In this document: in pieces, positions 8,955 through 16,748 of the stretch
Numbering within the stretch: the stretch's first letter is position 1
How the letters are laid out: each line of letters starts with the position of its first letter
Source: Vreelandella zhanjiangensis DSM 21076
Lineage (GTDB): Bacteria > Pseudomonadota > Gammaproteobacteria > Pseudomonadales > Halomonadaceae
Assembly: GCF_000377665.1 (NCBI RefSeq)
Contig: NZ_KB898647.1
Location: 251,559-315,558, forward strand
DNA length: 64,000 bases
Reading direction: 5' to 3'
Program-made: the position numbers and the translations under genes
The notes under the pieces: model-generated
Databases searched by the model: none
What the model saw: the letters and a program-made list of their open reading frames with translations, nothing else
What the model was told of the DNA's origin: nothing

Positions 8955-9673
8955 AATGTGCTCTTCCTGGGATAAAATCTCACCATATAAAAACTGATAG
9001 CGCCACAGGCAGCCGCCAGCGGGATGGCAACATTGCTCCAGCCGTAAAGGGTAAAGAAGAGGGCGGATGCAATCGTGCAGCCCAAGGCTAATGCCCAGCG
9101 TTTATCCGTGACGCGTGGCGCTACCATGGTTAAAAAAAGCGCGGGTAGGGCAAAGGGCATAATCTCGCCCAAAAGCGGCCAGTAGGCCGTTAACGTTTCT
9201 CCGGCTGTGGCGCCTACCACGGTACCCACGATCCACACGCCCCAGGCAAGCAGCGCTACTCCCAAAAACCAGCCGAAGCGTTCAGATTCGGGAAGCTGAG
9301 GTAAGCGCGTATGCGCCAGAGCAAAGACCTGATCGGTAAGGCCGTGCATAAGCCAGGGCCAGTGGCGACTGCGGGGTAGCCAGGCCGCGATGTTCGGACC
9401 GTAAACCACATGGCGCACATTAATCAGTAGCGTCAACACGACCACCAGCCATAGCGGCGAGCCTGCGGCGACCATGCCGACAAACAGAAACTGTGAGGCT
9501 CCTGCATAAATTAACAGCGATATGACCGCCGCTTCCCAGGTGCTAAATCCTGCCTGTGTCGCTACCAAACCAAACGAAAGCGAGACAGGTATATAGCCGC
9601 CTAGTAAAGGAATCGCTTCGCGTACGCCACGCAGTGTCGAACGACCAGAAGTAGAGTTGGTAAGCTGGTTCAT
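8951..9673 (-). CDS. azlC: AzlC-family amino acid exporter large subunit
   Basis: Integral membrane protein of 240 aa, with the AzlC hallmarks GYIPVSLSFGLVATQAG near the N-terminus and LLIYAGASQFLFVG after it, followed by NVRHVVYG. The family exports branched-chain amino acids or analogues. It overlaps azlD downstream and the regulator upstream by 4 bases each, so the three genes form a compact operon reading leftwards. Confidence 0.9.
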   Translation of the reverse strand: MNQLTNSTSGRSTLRGVREAIPLLGGYIPVSLSFGLVATQAGFSTWEAAVISLLIYAGASQFLFVGMVAAGSPLWLVVVLTLLINVRHVVYGPNIAAWLPRSRHWPWLMHGLTDQVFALAHTRLPQLPESERFGWFLGVALLAWGVWIVGTVVGATAGETLTAYWPLLGEIMPFALPALFLTMVAPRVTDKRWALALGCTIASALFFTLYGWSNVAIPLAAACGAISFYMVRFYPRKSTL

Positions 9674-10200
9674 GGCGTATCGCCTTTTTCAGCGTAAGTA
9701 ATGGTTAATATCAGCGTCGCTTCTGCTGCCTGTGTGCGGTAAAGGTGTGGCTGGTCGGCCGGGAAGGTGAGAGTTTCACCAGGCATAAGCGGTTTGGTGT
9801 CGCCATCCGGCCCAGCTTCCAGCCAGCCGCTGATCAACGTGAGGGATTCCTGCGCGCCCGGCGTATGCGCCTCGGCACGGCGCAGGGTGTTCGGTGCGCA
9901 GCGCATCCAGTAAGCATCTACCTGGGGCGAGTCTTTACCCTGATCAATAAGCCGGACCTGCACGCCATCTTCACCCAGCGGCACGGTGATCGGTGCCACT
10001 AACGTGCCAAACGGCACGTTGAGCTGAACGGCCAGCCGCCAAATAGTATCCAGGGTAGGGTTGCCATTGCCCTGTTCAAGGCGGCAAAGATTGGATTTGG
10101 CGATGCCCGCTTCATTGGCCAACTGCGACAGCGAAAGGCCCCGCTCCGTACGAAGCGTTTGCAGGTGATGGCCCAATGTACTCAGTGAAAGCTTATCCAT
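9670..10200 (-). CDS. XRE-family regulator with C-terminal cupin domain
   Basis: 176 aa. Residues about 10-65 are a Cro/CI-type helix-turn-helix (LRTERGLSLSQLANEAGIAKSNLCRLEQGN). Residues about 100-170 form a cupin beta-barrel (HTPGAQESLTLISGWLEAG, LTFPADQPHLY) that would sense a small ligand. It is the first gene of the operon with azlC and azlD and overlaps azlC, so it very likely controls amino acid export. A 32-bp palindrome 14 bases upstream of its start is the probable autoregulatory operator. Confidence 0.9.
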   Translation of the reverse strand: MDKLSLSTLGHHLQTLRTERGLSLSQLANEAGIAKSNLCRLEQGNGNPTLDTIWRLAVQLNVPFGTLVAPITVPLGEDGVQVRLIDQGKDSPQVDAYWMRCAPNTLRRAEAHTPGAQESLTLISGWLEAGPDGDTKPLMPGETLTFPADQPHLYRTQAAEATLILTITYAEKGDTP

Positions 10201-10213
10201 AACGCACTCAAGT

Positions 10214-10245
10214 GTTCTTTATATAGAACGTTCTATATAAGGAAC
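10214..10245. promoter_or_regulatory. 32-bp palindrome, probable operator of the XRE-cupin/azlCD operon
   Basis: The two 16-bp halves are reverse complements of each other except for one base pair; the central 22 bp (10219-10240) are perfectly symmetrical, centred between 10229 and 10230. Each half is itself a near-palindrome with GTTC at one end and GAAC at the other, so two dyads lie back to back. The site is 14 bases upstream of the regulator's ATG, where binding would block transcription. No comparable site lies near other genes here. Confidence 0.7.
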
Positions 10246-10298
10246 GGGAGCGTGTCAATGTTTACTATTAATAGACGGGAAGAACGACAGAAGGAGCT

Positions 10299-10331
10299 GG
10301 GAGCGCTGGCTAATAAGACAATAGCGCTCCC
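10299..10331. terminator. Hairpin downstream of sstT
   Basis: A 9-bp perfect stem (GGGAGCGCT, 10299-10307, with its complement at 10323-10331) and a 15-base loop sit just past the 3' end of sstT, between it and the azl operon promoter. T-rich sequence follows on the plus strand only, so for leftward sstT transcripts it would be a weak or factor-assisted terminator. Confidence 0.45.
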
Positions 10332-10345
10332 ATTTTTATTATGAG

Positions 10346-11566
10346 TTAGAGAGTATTGCTACGCGCACGGCATGCAGCGGCAGTAAACAGCACGTCGGTG
10401 GATGAGTTAAGCGCGGTTTCTGTGGAGTCCTGCACTACGCTAATCACAAAGCCAATCGCGACTGCCTGCATGGCCACTTCAGTTGGAATGCCAAACAAAT
10501 TAGCGGCCATTGGGATCAACATCAAAGAGCCACCGGCTACGCCGGAAACGCCGCAAGCTGCCAGTGCAGAGACGATACACAGCAGTAAGGCAGTGGGGAA
10601 GTCAACATTAATGCCCAGCGTATGGGTGGTCGCCAGCGTGATCACGGTGATGGTGATTGCCGCACCGCACATGTTGATCGTCGCACCTAAAGGAATAGAG
10701 ATGGAGTAGGTGTCAGCGTCCAGCTTCAGGCGTCGACAGAGCTCAAGGTTGACCGGAATATTGGCCGCCGAGCTGCGTGTAAAGAAGGCGGTAATCGCAC
10801 TGCCGCGCAGGCAGGCAAATACCAGCGGGTAGGGGTTCTGGCGGGTGGCGATGTATACCAGCAGCGGATTGCTCACCAGGGCAACAAACACCATGCACCC
10901 AACAATAACCGCGAGCAGTTGGGCATAGTTAACCAGCGACTCAATGCCTGATTCTGCGAGCGTACCGGCCACCAAGCCTAAAATACCCAGTGGGGCGAGA
11001 CGAATTACCAGCGCAACAATACGTGAGATGGCGTCAGAAAGATCGCTAAGGGCAAGGCGGGTCGTGTCACTTGCCTGGCGCAACATCAGGCCAAGGCCAA
11101 CGGCCCAGGCAAGAATGGCGATAAAATTACCTTCCATTAGCGCACTGACAGGGTTGGCTACCGCGTTTAGCAGCAGGTGGCGCAGGATCTGGAAAATATC
11201 GCCAGGCGGGTTGCCCTCCGCTTGGGGGGCGTTAAGCGCAAGCTCCGTTGGAAACGCAAAGCTTGCCGCAACGGCAATCAGCGCCGCCACCAGCGTACCG
11301 ACAATATAAAGCACCAGTACTGAGCGAATATGAGTGGGCTGCCCTTGCCGATGAGCAGAAATGGCGGCAGCCACCAGAACAAACACCAGAATAGGCGCGA
11401 CGGCCTGAAGTGCAGCAATAAATAGCTGGCCTAATAGCGCTATGTCGCCAGCAATCGAAGGCGCGAATACTCCAAGCAGGACACCTATCGCGATACCGAT
11501 GAGAATCTGAGGGATAAGGCCCAGCTGTAAAAGGGGGCGGAACAAGCCTGTGGCGGTTGTAATCAT
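10346..11566 (-). CDS. sstT: Sodium:serine/threonine symporter SstT
   Basis: 406 aa, close to the E. coli SstT length of 414. It belongs to the dicarboxylate/amino acid:cation symporter family, with about eight helices and two re-entrant hairpins: [19 protein letters not shown] is the serine-rich HP1 region, [16 protein letters not shown] the TM7 region, and [14 protein letters not shown] the HP2 region. It imports serine and threonine driven by the sodium gradient. It is a single gene with its own spacer on both sides. Confidence 0.92.
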   Translation of the reverse strand: MITTATGLFRPLLQLGLIPQILIGIAIGVLLGVFAPSIAGDIALLGQLFIAALQAVAPILVFVLVAAAISAHRQGQPTHIRSVLVLYIVGTLVAALIAVAASFAFPTELALNAPQAEGNPPGDIFQILRHLLLNAVANPVSALMEGNFIAILAWAVGLGLMLRQASDTTRLALSDLSDAISRIVALVIRLAPLGILGLVAGTLAESGIESLVNYAQLLAVIVGCMVFVALVSNPLLVYIATRQNPYPLVFACLRGSAITAFFTRSSAANIPVNLELCRRLKLDADTYSISIPLGATINMCGAAITITVITLATTHTLGINVDFPTALLLCIVSALAACGVSGVAGGSLMLIPMAANLFGIPTEVAMQAVAIGFVISVVQDSTETALNSSTDVLFTAAACRARSNTL

Positions 11567-11655
11567 CGCGCGTCACTCAGGTAGTAGAATGTAGTTAGCG
11601 CCATAGACGCTTCCTGAAAGGGGCAGCATTCTATCACTTGCGGTTATCGCGCGGG

Positions 11656-11692
11656 CTTTTTGGCGGGTAAGTTTCTCTACGTGGCCAAAAAG
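11656..11692. promoter_or_regulatory. 9-bp inverted repeat before the 11.8-kb secreted protein gene
   Basis: CTTTTTGGC at 11656-11664 is repeated inverted at 11684-11692 with 19 bases between. It lies in the divergent spacer of sstT and the small secreted protein gene. A TATAAT hexamer at 11739-11744 is a candidate -10 for the rightward gene, without a good -35. The function is a guess. Confidence 0.3.
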
Positions 11693-11823
11693 TAAGAAAA
11701 TTTTGTATTTAGCGGGCAGTATTCTCAGGTGGGTATTTTATAATCGCTTAGCCAAGCGGGCACAGTGCTAAGTAAAAGCCAATATTGGCTTGCTAATATT
11801 AAAAAACTAAAGGGAACAAGCGG

Positions 11824-12153
11824 ATGCATATCACATTAAGGTTGGTAGCATTGATAATGCTGTGCCTGTCGACAGTGGCTAGCGCCTCTGACTATTACGT
11901 CGATGTTACTAATCGCACTGGCTATACCATTTTTTATATGTACGTGAGCCCGGCGAGTTCAAAGACGTGGGAAGAAGATGTGTTGGGAGAAACAGTGCTA
12001 GAGAATGGCGAAACCCAGCGGGTTACCTTGACTGGTTACACAAATCCATACTTTGATATACGTCTGGTCGATCAGGACAACGATAGCTACACATTCTGGA
12101 CGATTGATGTGTCAACGCAGGATATCGTGGTAACGCTTGACCATCTCGATTGA
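11824..12153 (+). CDS. Small secreted protein of unknown function
   Basis: 109 aa with a clear Sec signal peptide: positively charged start, hydrophobic core and ASA cleavage context near residue 21. The mature part begins SDYYVDVTNRTGYTIFYMYV and has alternating beta-strand character, with WEEDVLGETVLENGE and a C-terminal YFDIRLVDQDNDSYTFW. I have seen similar short exported domains (single or in tandem, with NxTGYTIxxxYVSP and WEEDVLG) annotated only as hypothetical; I know no function. AAGGGAACAAG before the ATG is a weak ribosome site. A strong hairpin follows at 12159-12195. Confidence 0.75.
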   Translation: MHITLRLVALIMLCLSTVASASDYYVDVTNRTGYTIFYMYVSPASSKTWEEDVLGETVLENGETQRVTLTGYTNPYFDIRLVDQDNDSYTFWTIDVSTQDIVVTLDHLD

Positions 12154-12158
12154 TGCTT

Positions 12159-12195
12159 GCTTCCCTTGCCGTCGTATTGCAACGGCAAGGGAAGC
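12159..12195. terminator. 14-bp hairpin after the secreted protein gene
   Basis: Perfect 14-bp stem (12159-12172 with 12182-12195) and a 9-base loop, directly after the stop codon at 12153 and 23 bases before the end of the convergent 103-aa gene. It has no U-tract, so it is a bidirectional stop structure or a 3'-end stabiliser. Confidence 0.6.
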
Positions 12196-12217
12196 ATCAG
12201 GAAGGGTTAAGACCTAA

Positions 12218-12529
12218 TTAAGCAGCGACCATCGTTTGGCGTGTCGCTTGTCGTACAGTGCTGTGCGGGGCTGGTGTTGCAACGTTAGCGCTCATGGTAG
12301 CCACCATGGCATACCCTTTTTCAGTCAGTTCCACGACGTCTGGTGAAGAGCCCCATTTCAGCAGCATATCGTCAAGCTGACGTTCTGCGGCTTCAAACTG
12401 GCTGCAATGACACAGCAGTTTAGCGATGGTGTAATCGCATTCCGGGGTATCGAACATTTCATCCTTGATCTCCTGAATAGCAAGTTGAAGACCGGCTTGG
12501 GAAATCTCTGCTAAATGGATATGTTGCAT
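12218..12529 (-). CDS. Small cytosolic protein of unknown function
   Basis: 103 aa starting MQHIHLAEISQAG. This start is chosen over a longer frame (to 12610) because AAGGAG lies 7 bases before the ATG at 12529-12527. The middle part CDYTIAKLLCHCSQFEAAERQLDDMLLKWG is helical and resembles a TPR-like helical pair with several cysteines; the C-terminal 30 residues are alanine/threonine-rich and probably disordered. There is no signal peptide. I do not recognise the family. Confidence 0.65.
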   Translation of the reverse strand: MQHIHLAEISQAGLQLAIQEIKDEMFDTPECDYTIAKLLCHCSQFEAAERQLDDMLLKWGSSPDVVELTEKGYAMVATMSANVATPAPHSTVRQATRQTMVAA

Positions 12530-12648
12530 GCCACTACTCCTTGTGAATGCTGGTTTATTTGTACGTAAATTGTACTCTTGCAGGGTAATATAGCTTTTTT
12601 TCAGATGCAAACCCGAATTGGTCGAATGGCTTCAACGGACTCATAAAA

Positions 12649-12677
12649 AAATCCCTCTACTGAAAGTAGAGGGATTT
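12649..12677 (-). terminator. Rho-independent terminator for the 59-aa gene
   Basis: Perfect 12-bp stem (12649-12660 with 12666-12677) and a 5-base loop. Read leftwards it is followed by a run of seven T's, so it ends transcription of the small gene at 12719-12898. Confidence 0.8.
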
Positions 12678-12718
12678 CGCTGCACTTTTTTCATGCGGCT
12701 ACTATAGGGTTCATGCGG

Positions 12719-12898
12719 CTACATGGGTAGCATCGCGAGCACGGTAACCACACAGCCTGCTAAAAAAGCGAGAGAAGCAAGCTTGATAATATCTGCTTCT
12801 TGGTTTTTTGAGCGTCTATGCCGCTGTTCCATAAGATATTTTTCAAGGTGTTCGCGGCTGCCTGGTTTTGCTCCATTGAAAAGATGTTGGCGTATCAT
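12719..12898 (-). CDS. 59-aa single-pass membrane protein, unknown
   Basis: The start MIRQHLFNG is preferred over a 99-aa reading because AAGGAG precedes its ATG (12898-12896) by 5 bases. The first 35 residues are basic (HRRSKNQEADIIK); the last 20 (LASLAFLAGCVVTVLAMLPM) form one transmembrane helix at the C-terminus, so it is a tail-anchored-like small protein with the N-terminus probably cytoplasmic. It has its own terminator at 12649. A 13-bp direct repeat carries its stop codon twice (12690-12702, 12710-12722). No family recognised. Confidence 0.6.
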   Translation of the reverse strand: MIRQHLFNGAKPGSREHLEKYLMEQRHRRSKNQEADIIKLASLAFLAGCVVTVLAMLPM

Positions 12899-13401
12899 CT
12901 TGACTCCTTGAGCGTTGCGGTTAGTGATTTCCTCGTTCCCGCCTATAAAATCCCTGCACTCGAGCGTTTCACTGTATTTTTTAACTAGCGTTGTAAATAT
13001 CGTTCGAAGCCTAAGCATAGACCAAAACCAGAAAAACCAGGCAGAAAAAGCTATACAAAAACTTAATCAACTTGTCATGCGTGTGTCACTAATACTCGGT
13101 TGGTGTTCTATCGGACGGCAATGATAACAGTTAACGTTTAGTTTTTTTCAGCTCTTTCAAGCGGTAACTGCCGCAATATAAAAAATCACAAAATGGTGAC
13201 CGTCAGCATAAAGTATGCTGAACCATTACAACCAAAGTTGTTAGACTTTGGTCGCAATTTTAGGTGATTTACTGGACTAATGTTCTATTGCAGTGAATAA
13301 AGGGCGCCAAGAAACAGTTGGGCTCTTGCTGAGTAGAAAAGTGAGTTGCCAGCTATCCTTCTAAGATATTTCGTTTACCTGACAAGAGCGGTACCTTTCC
13401 A
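12899..13401. other. 503-bp spacer upstream of the DASS carrier, with two small dyads
   Basis: No convincing gene. Two small inverted repeats lie 10 bases apart: CAGCATA (13204-13210) with its complement at 13214-13220, and ACCAAAG (13231-13237) with its complement at 13246-13252. They are about 150-200 bases before the carrier start and could be operators or RNA leader hairpins. The long leader suggests post-transcriptional or multi-promoter control, which is inference. Confidence 0.35.
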
Positions 13402-15060
13402 ATGCGCAGAACTGCCACGATGACGCTCTGGGATCAGCTTTGGCATTCCCACGATCAAGTCAAAAACCTACTCATGTGCGCGCTGCCAATATCCGGCACG
13501 CCGCGTGCCCCTACGTCCACGAATGACACAAAAGGGGGGAGTGGTTCGGAGCCGCCGCGACCACCGGCCTATACCACCCCTCAGAAGATTGGCTTGATTC
13601 TAGGGCCGTTGCTGTTTGCGTTCGTATTGATGTTTTTCCACCCGGCTGACTTAAGCATCGAAGGCCGTATGGTACTGGCTACCACGCTGTGGGTTGCCGT
13701 TTGGTGGATTACCGAAGCGATACCTATCCCCGTTACATCACTACTACCCATTGTGTTGCTGCCAATTACCGGTGCCTTGGAAAGTAATGCGGTTACGGCG
13801 GCTTATGGCAATCCGATTATCTTTCTTTTCCTGGGCGGTTTCATGATCGCACTGGCCATGGAAAAGTGGGACCTGCATAAGCGCATTGCCCTGACGATTA
13901 TTTCCATACTGGGCACGAGCATTAATAGCATCGTGTTTGGTTTTATGGCGGCTACCGGCTTTTTATCGATGTGGGTATCAAACACCGCCTCGGTAATGAT
14001 GATGCTGCCTATTGGTACGGCGATTGTTTACCAGGTGACCCAGGAGCTTAATAAAAGCGAGGGGGATCACAGCACCGAGATTGACAAGTTTAGTAAAGCG
14101 CTCATTTTTGGTATCGGCTATGGCGGCACTATTGGTGGTTTGGGCACCCTGATCGGTACGCCACCCAATATTATTCTTGCGGCTGTCGTCACGCAGCTTT
14201 TTGACGTCGAGATTTCCTTTGCCAGCTGGATGATGTTTGCCTTCCCGGTTGTCGTGATATTGCTATTAATAAGCTGGTTGTTGCTGACCCGGGTTATTTA
14301 CCCGATCAACTTCAACAAGCTGCCGGGCGGCAAGGAGATGATCAGAAAAGAGAAGGCCGCACTCGGTAAGATAACCTTTGAAGAGAAGGCTGTGCTGGGC
14401 GTTTTCCTTTTCGCCGCGTTCATGTGGATTACCCGTTCGTTTTTATGGCAGGGTCAAATTCTCAATATCCCTGGCATCAATGACACCATGATTGCGATTG
14501 TCGCGGCGATTCTACTGTTTTTGGTACCTTCGCCCAATAAAGGCGGTTGCCTGTTGGGTTGGGATGTCGCTAAAGACGTTCCCTGGGGCATTCTGCTGCT
14601 GTTCGGGGGTGGCCTGGCGATTGCTGCGGGCTTTGGCTCTTCAGGCTTGGCAACCTGGATCGGCGAACAAATGAGCGTACTGGAAGGAGTTAACTTCCTG
14701 CTCGTGATTCTGCTTGCCACCGGCATGGTGCTTTTCCTTACCGAAATCACCTCAAATACCGCTACCGCAACGATGATTTTGCCCGTATTGGCCTCGTTGG
14801 CGCTGGCGCTTAATATCCATCCTTTCGTGCTGATGGTGCCTGCAGCCATGGCAGCTAACTGCGCTTTCATGCTGCCGGTCGGTACGCCGCCCAACGCGAT
14901 TATTTTTGCCACAGGCAAAATCAAGATCATCGAAATGGTGCGCAATGGGTTCTGGCTTAACATTGCCGCCATGCTGCTGATCGTGGCTGCCGTTTACTTC
15001 CTGCTGCCCATGCTGTGGGGCGTTGATCTAACGGTTTATCCCGACGCCTTCCGCAACTAA
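13402..15060 (+). CDS. SLC13/DASS-family sodium:dicarboxylate (anion) symporter
   Basis: 552 aa with about 12 helices. Both SNT signature motifs of the divalent anion:sodium symporter family are present: WVSNTASVMMMLPI near residue 192 and EITSNTATATMILPV near 448, plus IGTPPNIIL and VGTPPNAIIFA, which line the binding site. It likely imports succinate, malate or similar dicarboxylates with sodium. The first 60 residues (to about PPRPPAYTTPQK) form a polar, proline-rich cytosolic extension, so a later start is possible; the annotated ATG has no strong Shine-Dalgarno. A strong terminator follows. Confidence 0.88.
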   Translation: MRRTATMTLWDQLWHSHDQVKNLLMCALPISGTPRAPTSTNDTKGGSGSEPPRPPAYTTPQKIGLILGPLLFAFVLMFFHPADLSIEGRMVLATTLWVAVWWITEAIPIPVTSLLPIVLLPITGALESNAVTAAYGNPIIFLFLGGFMIALAMEKWDLHKRIALTIISILGTSINSIVFGFMAATGFLSMWVSNTASVMMMLPIGTAIVYQVTQELNKSEGDHSTEIDKFSKALIFGIGYGGTIGGLGTLIGTPPNIILAAVVTQLFDVEISFASWMMFAFPVVVILLLISWLLLTRVIYPINFNKLPGGKEMIRKEKAALGKITFEEKAVLGVFLFAAFMWITRSFLWQGQILNIPGINDTMIAIVAAILLFLVPSPNKGGCLLGWDVAKDVPWGILLLFGGGLAIAAGFGSSGLATWIGEQMSVLEGVNFLLVILLATGMVLFLTEITSNTATATMILPVLASLALALNIHPFVLMVPAAMAANCAFMLPVGTPPNAIIFATGKIKIIEMVRNGFWLNIAAMLLIVAAVYFLLPMLWGVDLTVYPDAFRN

Positions 15061-15100
15061 CCTGATAGCTTAACCGCGTTTCATCGAAGTCCTTATCAAC

Positions 15101-15129
15101 AGCCCTTATCAACGATAAGGGCTTTTTTT
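15101..15129 (+). terminator. Rho-independent terminator of the DASS carrier gene
   Basis: 10-bp perfect stem AGCCCTTATC (15101-15110) with its complement at 15114-15123, a 3-base loop, and a run of seven T's. Confidence 0.9.
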
Positions 15130-15255
15130 ATGCGCGCCTAAGCACTCTATTAACAAATAGTGAAGTTGGTAACCAAGCCTTTAACCCCCTGTAAGAAGGA
15201 CTACATTTCAATAGGAGTGCAAATAAAAGGACATCGTTTGGGTAGGAGTAATGCA

Positions 15256-15765
15256 ATGGAATTGCTTAAGCAGATTACTGATTATCTACAGCAGCAAAAG
15301 CTCAAATTGGCCACCGCCGAATCATGCACCGCGGGGTTGATTGTCTCTGAACTGGCTAGTGTACCCGGCAGTGGGCAATGCATTGACTGCGGCCTGGCGG
15401 TTTATTCGCCAGAAGCGAAAAATCGCTACCTGTCGGTCAGCTTTGATACGGTTGATACTTACGGGCTTACCAGTGAAGAAACGTCCCGAGAAATGGCTTT
15501 GGGCGCGCTTAATAATAACGATGCCAACGTCACCGTGGCCAATACCGGCATTGCAGGCCCTGAACCGCAAGACGGCATCCCGGTAGGTACGGTATGTTTT
15601 GCCTGGGCATTTCGACATGATAAGCAGGTTTACATGATCACGGAGACGCGCCGCTTTTCCGGAGATCGTAACGAGGTACGCCTAGCTGCCGCACACTATG
15701 CATTGGAGTGTATTCCTCGACATCACAGCAGTGTACTGGAAGGTAGCGCACCACTGGATGAGTAG
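15256..15765 (+). CDS. pncC: CinA C-terminal-domain protein, nicotinamide-nucleotide amidase-like
   Basis: 169 aa, the size of stand-alone PncC/YgaD. It starts MELLKQITDYLQQQKLKLAT at ATG 15256, with AGGAG 7 bases upstream; a 32-residue extension has no ribosome site. The family signature AESCTAG (usually AESCTGG) includes the nucleophilic serine; IAGPEP...GIPVGTVCFAW is the second conserved block. PncC deamidates nicotinamide mononucleotide to nicotinate mononucleotide in pyridine nucleotide salvage. nadE is next on the same strand, which supports that role. The sequence is somewhat divergent (several asparagines around GALNNNDANVTV), so activity is not certain. Confidence 0.75.
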   Translation: MELLKQITDYLQQQKLKLATAESCTAGLIVSELASVPGSGQCIDCGLAVYSPEAKNRYLSVSFDTVDTYGLTSEETSREMALGALNNNDANVTVANTGIAGPEPQDGIPVGTVCFAWAFRHDKQVYMITETRRFSGDRNEVRLAAAHYALECIPRHHSSVLEGSAPLDE

Positions 15766-15843
15766 AACCGAATCCATTTCTGCTCTAGCCTGAATCATAT
15801 GCTATCCGCTATGGATTAACGTTCGACCCGCAAGGAGGCCAAG

Positions 15844-16668
15844 ATGGTAGATCGGCAGGCAACCCAATCGCATATTCAAGCGGCTTTACAGGTAAAGCCG
15901 CGTATTGACCCTCAGCAAGAGGTTGATAAGCGCGTTGATTTCTTATGTCGTCAAATGATCGATACAGGGCAGCACGCGCTCGTATTGGGCATTAGCGGCG
16001 GTGTGGATTCCACGGTAGGCGGCCGTTTGGCGCAGCTGGCGGTTAATAGGGCGCGTGAGCAGGGTGTAGATGCTTCTTTTTACGCAATGCGGCTGCCTTA
16101 TGGTACCCAGCAGGATGAAGACGATGCGCAGAAGGCGCTGTCGTTTATCGAACCCGACCATGTGCTGACCGTTAATGTTAAACCGGCAAGTGATGCCCTG
16201 TTGGCCGCACTGGAAGAGGGCGGGCTAACGTTTAGAGACGACGCTCACCGCGACTTTGTGTTGGGCAATATCAAGGCGCGGCAGCGCATGGTGACGCAAT
16301 ATGCGGCGGCCGGGGCGCGAAGCGGCCTGGTGGTCGGCACGGATCAAGCCGCCGAAGCGCTAATGGGCTTTTTTACCAAATATGGCGACGGTGCCTGTGA
16401 CGTTGCGCCACTCACCGGGCTAACCAAAAGCCAGGTTCGTGAAGTCGGTGCGGCGCTGGGCGCTCCTGCCGCTTTGGTTGAAAAGCAGCCCACTGCTGAT
16501 CTGGAAACGCTCAAACCCCAGCTGGCGGATGAAGTGGCGCTAGGCGTGACCTATGTCGATATTGATGCCTTCCTGGTCGGCGATGCCATCAGTGATGAGG
16601 CGTACACCACCATTATTGACACCTATACCCGCACCGAGCATAAACGCCAGTTGCCCAAGGCCCCCTAA
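15844..16668 (+). CDS. nadE: Ammonia-dependent NAD+ synthetase
   Basis: 274 aa, the length of the single-domain NadE family. It catalyses the last step of NAD+ synthesis, ATP-dependent amidation of deamido-NAD+. The PP-loop SGGVDST is at about residues 49-55, and GNIKARQRM and GTDQAAEALMGFFTKYGDG are the conserved deamido-NAD and ATP site segments; KQPTADLE is near the C-terminus. AAGGAGG lies just before the ATG. It follows the pncC-like gene in the same orientation, pairing salvage with final amidation. Confidence 0.93.
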   Translation: MVDRQATQSHIQAALQVKPRIDPQQEVDKRVDFLCRQMIDTGQHALVLGISGGVDSTVGGRLAQLAVNRAREQGVDASFYAMRLPYGTQQDEDDAQKALSFIEPDHVLTVNVKPASDALLAALEEGGLTFRDDAHRDFVLGNIKARQRMVTQYAAAGARSGLVVGTDQAAEALMGFFTKYGDGACDVAPLTGLTKSQVREVGAALGAPAALVEKQPTADLETLKPQLADEVALGVTYVDIDAFLVGDAISDEAYTTIIDTYTRTEHKRQLPKAP

Positions 16669-16699
16669 GTGTTTCTCACCAGTAAAGGCTAAACGCCGT

Positions 16700-16734
16700 C
16701 AGGTTAGGTTGTTATGATGCTACAACCTAACCTG
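16700..16734 (+). promoter_or_regulatory. 13-bp inverted repeat around a -10-like hexamer before sbcD
   Basis: CAGGTTAGGTTGT at 16700-16712 is exactly inverted at 16722-16734, with a 9-base centre that contains TATGAT (16713-16718). It ends 14 bases before the sbcD start. It could be an operator over a promoter, or the nadE terminator without a U-tract. No clear -35 is visible. Confidence 0.5.
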
Positions 16735-16748
16735 CTGTTGAGCCTGCC

